Positions 35,923 to 45,021 of a DNA stretch of 64,000 bases are shown one piece after another. Each line of letters begins with the position of its first letter. Position 1 is the stretch's first letter. The notes under the pieces are model-generated. The model was not told the DNA's origin. It did no database searches and saw only the letters and a list, made by a program, of their open reading frames with translations. The stretch comes from Candidatus Aminicenantota bacterium (GTDB lineage Bacteria; Acidobacteriota; Aminicenantia; Aminicenantales; Aminicenantaceae). Made by a program: the position numbers and the translations under genes. Location of the stretch: contig WVXO01000024.1 in assembly GCA_011773465.1 (NCBI GenBank), positions 1-64,000 of the forward strand. The letters are read 5' to 3'.

Positions 35923-37035
35923 ATGAAAGAATTAAGGGATAAGAAAGTAATCAGAGGTCTTCTTTACGAGATAGAGAATAGGACTCAAGCACTCTCCTCT
36001 TCTCCCCGGATCATGGAAGTCTGTGGAACCCATACTATGACCGTGCATAAATATGGTTTAAAAAACATGCTCGAAAAGGCGGGAGTGGAAATGGTTTCTG
36101 GACCGGGATGTCCGGTGTGCATCACCCCGAATGAAATCCATGAGGCTGCCATTGAGTTAGTTACAGAGAATGAAAATTTTATCCTGACCACTTTTGGAGA
36201 CATGACACGGGTTCCCACAAGAAAAAGCTCTCTCCAAAAAGCAGTTCCGGCTGCAGGTTCGATGGTTAAGATTGTTTATTCTCCACGAGAATCTCTAGAG
36301 ATAGCCAGATCAAATCCAGAAAAACAGGTTGTTTTCTTCGGGGTCGGATTTGAGACCACAATCCCTGCTATCGCTTTGACCCTTAGGGAAGCTTTTGAGA
36401 AAAATCTTGCCAACTTCTCGATCCTTTCGGCTCTCTGGATCATTCCTCCTCCCCTTAGAGCGATCGTCGAAGCAAAAGAGATAGCTATAGACGGCTTTCT
36501 TTACCCTGGTCATGTGAGCGCCATCATCGGAGAAAAGCCTTATCAATTCATTGCCGAAGAGTACGGGATTCCGGGAGCTATTGCTGGCTTTGAACCGAGC
36601 GACATCCTCCTTGGCATTTCCTCTATTTTAGATCAGATAAAAGAGGGAAAGGCCACGGTTGCCAACGAGTATTCAAGGGTGGTCAGAGCTTCGGGGAATC
36701 CAAAAGCTCTGGCCGTCATGGAAGAGATGCTGGAAACCAAAGATTCCTATTGGAGGGGCCTGGGCCTTATTCCTCAGAGTGGCTTGAAAATCAAAAAAAG
36801 ATATTCTGCCTGTGATGCTGAAATCAGATTCAACCTGAGCATAAAAGGTGGAAGCGGCGATCTTCCGGGCTGTCGATGTGGGGATGTTTTGCAAGGCTTA
36901 ATCTCTCCACCCCAATGCCCTCTGTTTGTTGAAAAATGCAATCCTGATTCTCCCTATGGACCCTGTATGGTCTCTTTTGAAGGGGCATGCTTTGTCTATT
37001 ATAAATTTAATCCAACCCTAAAGAATAAATTGTAG
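35923..37035 (+). CDS. hypD: Hydrogenase maturation factor HypD
   Basis: The 370-aa iron-sulfur protein scaffolds Fe(CN)2CO assembly. Conserved motifs: MEVCGTHTMTVHKYGL, GPGCPVCITP, FGVGFETTIPA, PGHVSAIIG, and the C-terminal cluster ligands in LPGCRCGDVLQGLISPPQCPLF and GPCMVSFEGAC. It has normal length. hypC lies upstream, and a 104-nt-period tandem repeat separates it from hypE. Confidence 0.96.
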   Translation: MKELRDKKVIRGLLYEIENRTQALSSSPRIMEVCGTHTMTVHKYGLKNMLEKAGVEMVSGPGCPVCITPNEIHEAAIELVTENENFILTTFGDMTRVPTRKSSLQKAVPAAGSMVKIVYSPRESLEIARSNPEKQVVFFGVGFETTIPAIALTLREAFEKNLANFSILSALWIIPPPLRAIVEAKEIAIDGFLYPGHVSAIIGEKPYQFIAEEYGIPGAIAGFEPSDILLGISSILDQIKEGKATVANEYSRVVRASGNPKALAVMEEMLETKDSYWRGLGLIPQSGLKIKKRYSACDAEIRFNLSIKGGSGDLPGCRCGDVLQGLISPPQCPLFVEKCNPDSPYGPCMVSFEGACFVYYKFNPTLKNKL

Positions 37036-37290
37036 GTGTTTGATTTATCATGCCCACCTTGTAATTGTTTATATGGAGTTGACTCATCAAATTCATTATT
37101 GTTGTAGGAGCTTGATTTATATATCCAAAGTGGATGTAAGGGCTTGATTTATCATGCCCACCTTGTAATTGTTTATATGGATTTGATTCATCAAATTCAT
37201 TATTGTTGTAGGGCCTTAATTTATATATCCAAAGTGGATGTAGGGGCTTGATTTATCAAGCCCACCTTTTATTATTTGTATAAGGTTGAT
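37032..37290 (+). repeat. 104-nt tandem repeat built from palindromic element 7
   Basis: A unit starting GTAGGTGTTTGATTTATC is repeated with a 104-nt period (37032, 37136, and a partial third at 37240). Each unit contains two palindromic elements joined by GCCCACCTTGTAATTG and TATATCCAAAGTGGAT. Only a few mismatches separate units one and two. It fills the hypD-hypE gap. Confidence 0.85.
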
Positions 37291-37332
37291 TAATCAAATG
37301 CTAACAGAAAACATAAGAAGAATGAGGTAAAA

Positions 37333-38322
37333 ATGACAAAAAAGGTCAGCTTAGAGCTTGGAAGCGGCGGCAGGTTGATGAGAGATTTTATCGCCCAACA
37401 TATTGTCAAGACCTTTAAAAATCCTTTTCTGGATGAGCTTTCCGACTCGGCCCATCTTCCTCATCAAATTGCTTTCACAACTGACAGCTATGTGGTCGAC
37501 CCTATTTTTTTCCCAGGCGGCGACATCGGCACACTGTGCATTAACGGCACAGTCAATGATCTTGTTGTCTCAGGTGCTGATCCCATGTACATATCCCTTT
37601 CCTTGATCTTAGAGGAAGGATTTTCCTGGGAAGACTTGGAAAAAATCCTCAAATCTATCAAAAAGGCAGCTAAAAATGCAAAGGTCGATATTGCAGCAGG
37701 AGACACCAAAGTCGTCAGGCGCGGCCAAGCCGACAAAATCTATATAAACACTTCAGGCGTGGGAACGATTCAAGCCAGACCGGCTATCAGTAAAATCCGA
37801 CCCGGTGATAAAATCATTTTAACAGGCACTCTTGGAGAACACAGCCTTGCAGTGATGCTGGCTAGGGGAGATTTTGGACTGGAATCAAAGGTTAAAAGCG
37901 ATTGTGCACCTTTAAACTTTCTCCTTCCTCTCTGGAAAAAACGTGTTCTGTGGATGAGGGACATCACACGTGGAGGGCTGGCCACTGTGCTCTGTGAACT
38001 TGCAGAAAGAATTCCCTATTCCCTCCTTATTGAAGAGGATAAAATTCCTCTTTCTAGAGCTGTAAGGGGAGCAACAGAGCTTTTGGGAATTGATCCCTTC
38101 TATCTTGCCTGTGAGGGAAGGGCTGTGGTTATAGCACCCGAGAAAAGTGCCGGGGATATTCTTGAAGAAATAAGAAAGGATTCCCTTGGCAAAAAGGCTG
38201 AGATCATAGGGCAGGTGGAGGACAAAATCGGAAAACCAGGAGAGCTTCTTCTCTCAACCTTCTCAGGGGGATTAAGATTGCTTGAGCCCTTAACCTCAGA
38301 ACTCCTTCCTCGCATTTGCTGA
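37333..38322 (+). CDS. hypE: Hydrogenase maturation protein HypE
   Basis: The 329-aa protein belongs to the AIR synthase-like ATP-binding family. It has the N-terminal ELGSGGRLMRDFI, GTLCINGTVNDLVVSGADP and WMRDITRGGLATVLCELAE. It ends LLPRIC; the C-terminal Pro-Arg-x-Cys is the site where HypF attaches the carbamoyl group that becomes cyanide. GAGGT lies 6 nt before the ATG. hypF, hypA and hypB and any hydrogenase subunit are outside the window. Confidence 0.96.
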   Translation: MTKKVSLELGSGGRLMRDFIAQHIVKTFKNPFLDELSDSAHLPHQIAFTTDSYVVDPIFFPGGDIGTLCINGTVNDLVVSGADPMYISLSLILEEGFSWEDLEKILKSIKKAAKNAKVDIAAGDTKVVRRGQADKIYINTSGVGTIQARPAISKIRPGDKIILTGTLGEHSLAVMLARGDFGLESKVKSDCAPLNFLLPLWKKRVLWMRDITRGGLATVLCELAERIPYSLLIEEDKIPLSRAVRGATELLGIDPFYLACEGRAVVIAPEKSAGDILEEIRKDSLGKKAEIIGQVEDKIGKPGELLLSTFSGGLRLLEPLTSELLPRIC

Positions 38323-38388
38323 TAAAAAGAAAAATAGGGACAGATCCCCGTTTTTGCACTGTTTTTTAGTCATTTGTATAAGATAAAA

Positions 38389-38466
38389 GGTGGGCTTGAT
38401 GAATCAAGCCCTTACACAAAATACATTTAAATAATTAAAGGTGGGCTTGATGAATCAAGCCCCTAC
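38389..38466. repeat. Palindromic intergenic repeat cluster 8
   Basis: Two copies of GGTGGGCTTGATGAATCAAGCCC plus CTTACA or CTACA lie 54 nt apart, downstream of both hypE and the UDP-glucose dehydrogenase gene (convergent). Confidence 0.85.
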
Positions 38467-38542
38467 ATAAGGAAAATAAAATCCATACTGAAGACGAAAT
38501 AAATATAGAAGATAAAATAATGAGAAAAGGGGGCAGGCTATA

Positions 38543-39847
38543 TTACTGGCGGCCGATAGAAGAGTACTCAAAGCCGAGTTTCCGCACTTCACAAGGATCA
38601 TAGACATTTCTCCCGTCAATGATAATGGGGTTGTTCATCACTTCCTTAATCTTCTTCAAATCCAGCTCTTTAAACTCATCCCATTCTGTAATAATAAGCA
38701 AAGCATTGGCCTCTTTTACTGCTTCATAGGGAGATTTAACGTAGGAAATTTGCGGCTGCTCTTCAGGAAAAATCTTTTTCATATTCTCCATAGCTCTGGG
38801 ATCATAAAGACGAAGATAAGAACCTTCGTCAAGAAGCTTCTTAATAATTTTAATACTCGACGCTTCCCTTATATCATCAGTCTCGGGCTTAAAAGCTAGC
38901 CCTAATACAGCAATCTTCTTGTCTTTCAATATCCAGAGAGCTTTCTTTGTCTTCTCCATGAAAGAATCAATCCTATCCAGGTTGACTCTGTCGGCTTCTC
39001 TGAGCAAATTCATGTTGACACCCAAATCTTCTCCAATCTTGGTGAGTGCCCTTATGTCCTTGGGGAAGCAGGAGCCTCCATAGCCAAGGCCAGCTCTTAA
39101 AAACTGACTTCCTATCCTGGGATCAAACCCCATTCCTAGGGCTACCTGATTCACATCGCCATCTGTTTTCTCACAAAGCTCAGCAATAAGGTTGATATAA
39201 GAAATTTTCAGGGCCAGAAACGAATTCGATGCATGCTTGATAATCTCTGCTGTATCTATGTTAGTTACCAGGATTCGGTCTTTATATTTCTCGTAAATCT
39301 TCACCAGGATATCCCTGGCCTTCTCTGTCTCCACGCCAATGATTATCCGGTCTGGATTGAGAAAATCTGAGACAGCAGAACCTTCTCTCAGGAACTCAGG
39401 ATTTGAGGCTACGTCAAAATCTACATCTTTCTTCTTATGCAATGTAATTGTTTTTTTAATCCACATGGATGTTTTAACCGGCACAGTGCTCTTCTCTACT
39501 ACCACTTTATAATCGTTCAAGTTTTCAGCAATCTTTCTTGAAACACCTTCAACAAATGTCATATCAGCGCTTCCATCCTCCTTTTGAGGTGTGTTGACAG
39601 AGACAAACAGAACATCAGAGGATTGGATAGTTTTATCTAAATCATGGGTGAAGCTAAGATTTCCTCTCTTGAGATTTGCTTTCAATAAATCTTCAAGGCC
39701 AGGCTCGTAAATATGAGGAATTCCTCGAGATGCTTTCTCAATCTTGTCTGCAACCACATCAGTTCCGACAACATCATGGCCCAAATCAGCCAGGCAGACA
39801 GCAGTCACCAACCCCACATACCCTGTACCTATAACCCCAATTTTCAT
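38543..39847 (-). CDS. UDP-glucose 6-dehydrogenase
   Basis: The 434-aa enzyme oxidises UDP-glucose to UDP-glucuronate with NAD. It has the Rossmann start MKIGVIGTGYVGLVTAVCLADLGHDV, VASNPEFLREGSAVSDFLNPDRIIIG, and the catalytic-Cys motif GLGYGGSCFPKDIRAL; the C-terminal domain has VLGLAFKPETDDIREASSI. It is the last gene of the minus-strand sugar-nucleotide/sulfation cluster, 91 nt after a second UDP-sugar dehydrogenase. UDP-glucuronate would feed an acidic exopolysaccharide or other glycan. Confidence 0.93.
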   Translation of the reverse strand: MKIGVIGTGYVGLVTAVCLADLGHDVVGTDVVADKIEKASRGIPHIYEPGLEDLLKANLKRGNLSFTHDLDKTIQSSDVLFVSVNTPQKEDGSADMTFVEGVSRKIAENLNDYKVVVEKSTVPVKTSMWIKKTITLHKKKDVDFDVASNPEFLREGSAVSDFLNPDRIIIGVETEKARDILVKIYEKYKDRILVTNIDTAEIIKHASNSFLALKISYINLIAELCEKTDGDVNQVALGMGFDPRIGSQFLRAGLGYGGSCFPKDIRALTKIGEDLGVNMNLLREADRVNLDRIDSFMEKTKKALWILKDKKIAVLGLAFKPETDDIREASSIKIIKKLLDEGSYLRLYDPRAMENMKKIFPEEQPQISYVKSPYEAVKEANALLIITEWDEFKELDLKKIKEVMNNPIIIDGRNVYDPCEVRKLGFEYSSIGRQ

Positions 39848-39938
39848 GACTTTCTCCTTTTAAATAAACCACTGATGCCCCAGATAACATGCACCCAGGA
39901 CTCTTGGGCAATTATTTTCGCATTCCTGAAAATGCTGG

Positions 39939-41258
39939 CTAAGCTTTGACAACGTTATTTTTTTTCTTCTTTATAGCGTTTCGAGTGTCAATGATTAGGG
40001 ATGAGTTTTCTGCAATCCATTCAAAGTCATAATCAGAATGCGCAGTAGCAATGATCACAGCATCAAACTCTTTTAACATTTTTTCCGTCAAGGCAACCGA
40101 CTTAAGCTCTAAGCCAGGATAGTCTCTATGTCCATAAGATTGATGCACATAGGGATCATTGTAAGAAACTTTAGCTCCCTTTTTCTGGAGGAGACTTATA
40201 ATCTTGAGTGCAGGAGACTCTCTCTGATCATCGATATCTTTTTTGTAGGCAATCCCAAGAATCAATATCCTGGATCCTCTCGCGGACTTTCCCTTCTTGT
40301 TTAAGGCTTCAATTGTTTTAGTAACAACATAATAGGGCATAAGCGTATTGATCTCCCCTGCTAGCTCGATAAATTTTGTCGGATGATCGACTTCTTTGGC
40401 TTTCCAGGCGAGATAAAAGGGATCAACTGGGATGCAGTGTCCACCGTAGCCAGGGCCAGGCAAAAAAGGCATGAAACCGAACGGCTTAGTGGATGCAGCC
40501 TCGACTACTTCCCAGATGTCTATATCCATGCGGTCAAAAATCATCTTCATCTCATTAACCATCGCTATATTGACAGACCGGAAAATATTTTCCATCAGCT
40601 TGGTAGCTTCCGCAACTCTTGGCGAGGAAACAGGGATCGTTTTAACTACGACCTGGTCATAAAGAACTTTTGCCACTCGTCTGCACCTGGGCGTAACTCC
40701 CCCGACGATTTTAGGTATTTTTTCAGTTGTATAAACCTTGTCTCCTGGATTTTCTCTTTCTGGAGAATAAGCCAGGTAAAAATCTTCTCCCGCTTTTAAT
40801 CCTCCAGCCTCCAACAGAGGAAGCATCTTCTCCTCCGTAGTCCCTGGATATGTGGTGCTTTCCAAAACTACGAGTTGTCCTTTCCTCAGGCTTTTGCAAA
40901 TAATTTCAGTCGTCTTCAGTACATAAGATAGATCAGGATTTTTATGGGTGTCTAAAGGAGTTGGAACACAGATAATAATCACATCCGCTTTAGCGAGATG
41001 TCCAAAATCAGTTGTTGCCTGAAACTTTTTCGTCTTCAGAAAAGTTTTCAGTTCTTCAGCAGTAAAATGTTTTATATAGCTTTTACCCTGATTCAGCATC
41101 TCGACTTTCTTCTCATCTATGTCAAATCCTAAAACTCCAAATCCTTTGCCTAAGAATGTTTTGACAAGAGGAAGCCCCACATAGCCCAGACCGATGATTC
41201 CGATGCGAGCTTCCTTTTTCTCTATTTTACTTTCCAGATGCAATGCTTCCCGGGACAT
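39939..41258 (-). CDS. UDP-N-acetyl-hexosamine 6-dehydrogenase (WbpA/WecC type)
   Basis: The 439-aa protein has IGIIGLGYVGLPLVKTFLGKGFGVLGFD, the motif GPGYGGHCIPVDPFYLAWKAKE with the catalytic Cys, and ILGIAYKKDIDDQRESPALKI. The H-C-I-P-V-D-P form marks UDP-N-acetylglucosamine or UDP-N-acetylmannosamine 6-dehydrogenases, as opposed to the S-C-F-P-K-D of UDP-glucose dehydrogenases. The exact substrate is not settled. It starts 3 nt after the epimerase gene stop, within the same operon. Confidence 0.88.
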   Translation of the reverse strand: MSREALHLESKIEKKEARIGIIGLGYVGLPLVKTFLGKGFGVLGFDIDEKKVEMLNQGKSYIKHFTAEELKTFLKTKKFQATTDFGHLAKADVIIICVPTPLDTHKNPDLSYVLKTTEIICKSLRKGQLVVLESTTYPGTTEEKMLPLLEAGGLKAGEDFYLAYSPERENPGDKVYTTEKIPKIVGGVTPRCRRVAKVLYDQVVVKTIPVSSPRVAEATKLMENIFRSVNIAMVNEMKMIFDRMDIDIWEVVEAASTKPFGFMPFLPGPGYGGHCIPVDPFYLAWKAKEVDHPTKFIELAGEINTLMPYYVVTKTIEALNKKGKSARGSRILILGIAYKKDIDDQRESPALKIISLLQKKGAKVSYNDPYVHQSYGHRDYPGLELKSVALTEKMLKEFDAVIIATAHSDYDFEWIAENSSLIIDTRNAIKKKKNNVVKA

Positions 41259-41261
41259 TCT

Positions 41262-42206
41262 CTATTTCCTTTCCCTGTACCAGCGGATAGTTTCCTCCAG
41301 GCCTTTGCCAAAAGGTACTAGGGCTTCATATTTTAGCAATTTCCTTGCCATTGAGATATCAGCAAACGAATGCCTGACATCTCCTGGACGGGGCTCATCA
41401 TAGGAAGGGCTGATTTCTTCCTTCAATATTTCGTTTAAGTTTGAAGCTAGGGAATTAACTGTGGCTCTCTCACCGCAGGCAATATTGAAAACCTCACCAG
41501 ACACGCCCTTGGCTTTTGAAGCCAGGATGTTGGCCTCCACTACGTTAGATACATAGGTAAAATCACGCGATTGTTCACCATCGCCGAAAATTATGGGGCT
41601 TTTGCCCTTGAGCATCCTGGTAATAAAATTCGGGATCACCGCCGCATACTGGGAAAAAGGATCCTGCCGAGGACCGAAGATATTAAAATACCTAAGACAA
41701 ACTGTATAAAGTCCGAAAATCTGGCTGAAAACGCGACAATATTTTTCTCCGGCAAGCTTGCTTATGGCGTAAGGGGATAGAGGATTTCCTACATTGCTTT
41801 CTTTTTTGGGGAGGTTTGGATCATCTCCGTACACTGAAGAAGATGAGGCAAAAACAAATCCTTTGACTTTTGCCTCTCGGGAAGCAAGGAGAATGTTCAA
41901 AGTCCCCTTAATATTGATTTCAGCTGTCAGAAGCGGATCTTCGATAGAGCGGGGAACAGAAGGTAAAGCTGCCTGATGCAGAACAAAATCTACTCCTTCT
42001 AAAGCGCGGTTGCAGGCATCATAATCCCTGATATCACCTTCGACGAGTTCTATCTTATCCAAGAAAGAGGAGATGTTTTCTCTTTTTCCTGTTAAAAAAT
42101 TATCAATAATCCTGACTTGATATCCCCTCTTGACTAGTTCCTCGGCAATATTTGAACCGATAAAACCAGCCCCGCCCGTAACTAAGTATTTATCCATTCT
42201 TAACAA
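41262..42206 (-). CDS. NAD-dependent UDP-sugar 4-epimerase (SDR family)
   Basis: The 314-aa extended SDR has the NAD motif YLVTGGAGFIGSNIAEELVKRG, the catalytic Y-x-x-x-K in LSPYAISKLAGEKYC, and LRYFNIFGPRQDPFSQYAAVIP. This profile matches the WbpP/Gne-like UDP-N-acetylglucosamine and UDP-glucose epimerases. It may supply an N-acetylgalactosamine-type sugar to the dehydrogenase just downstream. A repeat cluster separates it from cysC. Confidence 0.87.
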   Translation of the reverse strand: MLRMDKYLVTGGAGFIGSNIAEELVKRGYQVRIIDNFLTGKRENISSFLDKIELVEGDIRDYDACNRALEGVDFVLHQAALPSVPRSIEDPLLTAEINIKGTLNILLASREAKVKGFVFASSSSVYGDDPNLPKKESNVGNPLSPYAISKLAGEKYCRVFSQIFGLYTVCLRYFNIFGPRQDPFSQYAAVIPNFITRMLKGKSPIIFGDGEQSRDFTYVSNVVEANILASKAKGVSGEVFNIACGERATVNSLASNLNEILKEEISPSYDEPRPGDVRHSFADISMARKLLKYEALVPFGKGLEETIRWYRERK

Positions 42207-42220
42207 CTAATAGTCATATT

Positions 42221-42300
42221 AAAAGGTGGGCTTGATGAATCAAGCCCCTACAACTTCTTCTTATCCTTATAAATGTGGGCTTGATGAATCAAGCCCCTAC
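42221..42300. repeat. Palindromic intergenic repeat cluster 9
   Basis: Two copies of GTGGGCTTGATGAATCAAGCCCCTAC, 50 nt apart, in the gap between cysC and the epimerase. The element interrupts an otherwise tight minus-strand operon. Confidence 0.85.
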
Positions 42301-42306
42301 GAAAAT

Positions 42307-42837
42307 TTATTCTAAATATCCTAAGTCATTCAGTTTCTGGATAACCTTTTCGGCACTCTCTTCTAGAGTTTCCTTATCGGTCTCCAGAATAATTTCCGGA
42401 TTCAAGGGTTCCTCATAAGGATCGGAGACGCCAGTGAACTCTTTTATTTCTCCGTTGATGGCCTTCTTGTACATTCCTCTTACATCACGCTCGATGCAAA
42501 CTTCCAGAGGACACTTGACATAAACTTCTATGAATTTTCCGATCTCTTTCCGGGATTCGGCCCTTATCTTACGATAGGGAGAAATAAAAGAAGTGAGCAC
42601 TGCTACACCATTCCTTGTCAAGAGCTTGGCCACAAAAGTCACCCGTCGAATGTTTTCATCCCTATCTTCTTTTGAAAATCCCAGGTCTCGAGTCAGACTC
42701 TTGCGGACTATATCGCCGTCCAACCTCTCAACCTTTAGGCCTTTCACTTTTAATATTTCTGCTACTCGATCTGCCACCGCAGATTTGCCTGAAGAAGGTA
42801 ATCCTGTAAACCATAAAGTGAAGCCCTTTTGTTCCAT
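42307..42837 (-). CDS. cysC: Adenylyl-sulfate kinase
   Basis: The 176-aa kinase phosphorylates APS to PAPS. Walker A is TGLPSSGKSAVADRV, followed by RLDGDIVRKSLTRDLGFSKEDRDENIRRV, the APS-binding signature, and FISPYRKIRAESRKEIG. It lies 4 nt after the sulfotransferase gene and two genes after sat. The set supplies PAPS for sulfation; no APS or PAPS reductase is present, so a role in sulfate assimilation is less likely (inference). Confidence 0.95.
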   Translation of the reverse strand: MEQKGFTLWFTGLPSSGKSAVADRVAEILKVKGLKVERLDGDIVRKSLTRDLGFSKEDRDENIRRVTFVAKLLTRNGVAVLTSFISPYRKIRAESRKEIGKFIEVYVKCPLEVCIERDVRGMYKKAINGEIKEFTGVSDPYEEPLNPEIILETDKETLEESAEKVIQKLNDLGYLE

Positions 42838-42841
42838 CTTA

Positions 42842-43405
42842 TTACCTCACTCTCCTCTGTCTGTACAATTTCTCATCGACTGCCTCTATCATTCTCTCTA
42901 AATCCAGGCTTTTCTCTCCAAAGAAACGATGTATTTCCTCCAGATGCTTTTTAGGGCTGAAAAGAATCTCGTTGTAATCTACGAATAAAACCTGCATGTC
43001 CTCTCTTTCTTTGATATCCGCCTTTGCCTTGTTGTTCAACTTGATGAAGGCCTTCTTTGTGTCATCCCTTTCCTCATCCTTGGCCCTCATCATTTCCTCC
43101 ATCGAGTCCATTATTTCTTCTATGTTCCTATCCACATAGATTAATTTGTAGTTACCAGGAGGAAGGTATTGAAGGCCGTAGGCTATGACCTTTAAAACTC
43201 TATCCTCAAAATTGAACACATAATCAGGATCGTCCTTAAGTTTATCTATGATACTCTCGACCTCTAGGTACCCCTTTGGATTGCTTCGATCAGGTTTCCT
43301 TTTTCCATCTGAAGCGACGGGCATGCCCCCAGCGTCCAGAATTTGCATTAACATCGAAGTGCCTGATCGCGGCAGGCCTGAGACTATGTAAATCGGTTTC
43401 ATCAT
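42842..43405 (-). CDS. Sulfotransferase family protein
   Basis: The 187-aa protein begins IYIVSGLPRSGTSMLMQILDAGG, the 5'-phosphosulfate loop of PAPS-dependent sulfotransferases. A 3'-phosphate-binding region is suggested by YKLIYVDRNIEEIMDSMEEMM and VLFVDYNEILFSPKKHLEEI. It is shorter than typical sulfotransferases (250-300 aa), and the acceptor cannot be predicted. Placed between sat and cysC (gaps 2 and 4 nt), it is the likely user of the PAPS they make. Confidence 0.85.
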   Translation of the reverse strand: MMKPIYIVSGLPRSGTSMLMQILDAGGMPVASDGKRKPDRSNPKGYLEVESIIDKLKDDPDYVFNFEDRVLKVIAYGLQYLPPGNYKLIYVDRNIEEIMDSMEEMMRAKDEERDDTKKAFIKLNNKAKADIKEREDMQVLFVDYNEILFSPKKHLEEIHRFFGEKSLDLERMIEAVDEKLYRQRRVR

Positions 43406-43407
43406 TT

Positions 43408-44556
43408 TTACTCCACAAATGGATTGTCGTACCCGAGGATAATCTTGGCCACTTCCGGCCGCATCAGTTCCGGCGGAGGAGTCTTTCCCTGAATCAGCAT
43501 TTCCCTAATCTTAGTCCCGCTGAAATTGATATGGTCTGAAGGCTGATGCGGGCATATTTTCTCGTTGACCACAGAATTGCACTTCTTGCAAAAATAAAAG
43601 GACTTAAAGAATAAAGGGACGATTCCCAGATCAGGAAATTCTTCGAAAATATCCTGAGCAGCATAAGGTGAATAGTAATTGCCGACACCTGCATGATCGC
43701 GGCCTATGATAATGTGGGTGCAGCCAAAATTCTTTCGGATTATAGCATGAAAGATAGCCTCCCTCGGGCCAGCATACCTCATCTCCATTTGGAGAATAGC
43801 CACCACTGCGCGCTCCTTCAGATAATAATACTTGATGAGCTCGTCATAAGAAGCAAGAATCACCTCGTCCTTGAAATCCCCCTTTTTCTTGCGACCAATG
43901 ACCGGATTAACGAAGATCCCATCGGTGAAAGTCAGGGCTGTCTTCTGGACATACTCATGTCCGATATGGGGAGTATTCCTTGTTTGAAAACCCACAACTG
44001 TCCTCCAGCCCTTCTCCTTAAAAAGAACCCTTGTCTCGATAGGCTTGAGTTTATATTTATAAAAAGGAGTCGGAGATTCCTGGATTAAATCGATTTTCCC
44101 CGCGAGCAGGACATCTTTCATGCTTTTGACCTTGGCCACACCAGGATGAGCCGTGTCTTTTGTCTGGAAGACCTTCTCTGCCATCTCCTCTCTGTCGTAT
44201 TCATATTTCTCTTCAAGCTGGAGGAGAGCTATTGGGTCGTTATTCTCATTACGAAGGATAACTTCCTGCCCGATCTTCAGTTTTTTTGCCTCCTCCTTTT
44301 CAGCATCAAGGACAATAGGAATGGGCCAGGGAAGGTCGTTGGAAAGTCTCATGTTGTTCAAGACATTCCGGTACTCCACTTCCCCCATAAAGCCTTGGAG
44401 AGGACTGAAAATACCGGAGGCTATGTTTTCCACGTCGCTTACCAACTCAAAATTCAATTTAAGGTAGGGTAAGACCTTGGCTTTTTCCAGAGCTTTCTCT
44501 TTTTCCTCTCCGTGAAGAACTCGCTCCACGAGTTTTCTGCCATGGGGCTGTATCAT
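43408..44556 (-). CDS. sat: Sulfate adenylyltransferase
   Basis: The 382-aa ATP sulfurylase has the ATP/sulfate motif VGFQTRNTPHIGHEYVQK (Q-x-R-N-x-x-H-x-x-H-E), GRDHAGVGNYYSPYAAQ, and the C-terminal INFSGTKIREMLIQGKTPPPELMRPEV. A Cys-rich segment, FYFCKKCNSVVNEKICPH, is typical of the zinc-binding forms in bacteria and archaea. It makes APS from sulfate and ATP. It is the first enzyme of the sulfation operon and ends 2 nt before the sulfotransferase gene. Confidence 0.96.
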   Translation of the reverse strand: MIQPHGRKLVERVLHGEEKEKALEKAKVLPYLKLNFELVSDVENIASGIFSPLQGFMGEVEYRNVLNNMRLSNDLPWPIPIVLDAEKEEAKKLKIGQEVILRNENNDPIALLQLEEKYEYDREEMAEKVFQTKDTAHPGVAKVKSMKDVLLAGKIDLIQESPTPFYKYKLKPIETRVLFKEKGWRTVVGFQTRNTPHIGHEYVQKTALTFTDGIFVNPVIGRKKKGDFKDEVILASYDELIKYYYLKERAVVAILQMEMRYAGPREAIFHAIIRKNFGCTHIIIGRDHAGVGNYYSPYAAQDIFEEFPDLGIVPLFFKSFYFCKKCNSVVNEKICPHQPSDHINFSGTKIREMLIQGKTPPPELMRPEVAKIILGYDNPFVE

Positions 44557-44685
44557 CTTTCTCTCCTAAGCTGAGGCAAGCGGCAAGCTGTTTTCCAAGT
44601 TACATGATTATGTATCGTTGCGAGTGACCGAAAGGAGCGTGGCAATCCGGAGTTGCGAGCGTAGCATGGCAATCTCATAATAAAA

Positions 44686-44901
44686 TCAGTCAATATAACC
44701 CAGCGCTTTCAACCTTTTCTTTACTTTTTCTTCGTCCTCTTTAGTCAAGCCTTCCTGTGTCGCCTCCTCTTTCGAAAGGCTCTCTCTCAATACTTTAGCA
44801 ACATAGTTCGAGACAGAAGTGATTTCTGAACCCTTTATTTTTTCCTTTATTTTCTTATACAAGGACGTGGGAATAGAAACATCTGTAAATTCTTTCTCCA
44901 T
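44686..44901 (-). CDS. Small RHH-like protein upstream of sat
   Basis: The 71-aa protein starts with a beta-strand-like segment (FTDVSIPTSLYKKIKEKI) followed by two helices (SVSNYVAKVLRESLSKEE, LTKEDEEKVKKRLKALGYID). The pattern resembles ribbon-helix-helix (CopG-like) proteins. It lies 129 nt upstream of sat on the same strand and could regulate the operon, but no operator is visible. The assignment is by pattern only. Confidence 0.55.
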   Translation of the reverse strand: MEKEFTDVSIPTSLYKKIKEKIKGSEITSVSNYVAKVLRESLSKEEATQEGLTKEDEEKVKKRLKALGYID

Positions 44902-45021
44902 CTTTTTTCTCCCTTCAAAACAAAAAGCAGAAGCCTTTTTTGAAACGGGCTTTTGCTATTATCCTTTTTGATTTAAATAAGATATATACAACACCTCACC
45001 CATTTTTTCAAGTGGGCTAGT

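Noticed and set aside
39848-39938. Minus-strand frame ASIFRNAKIIAQESWVHVIW between the two UDP-sugar dehydrogenases
   Set aside because: It is open to the next ATG but has no start codon or ribosome site; too short to support.
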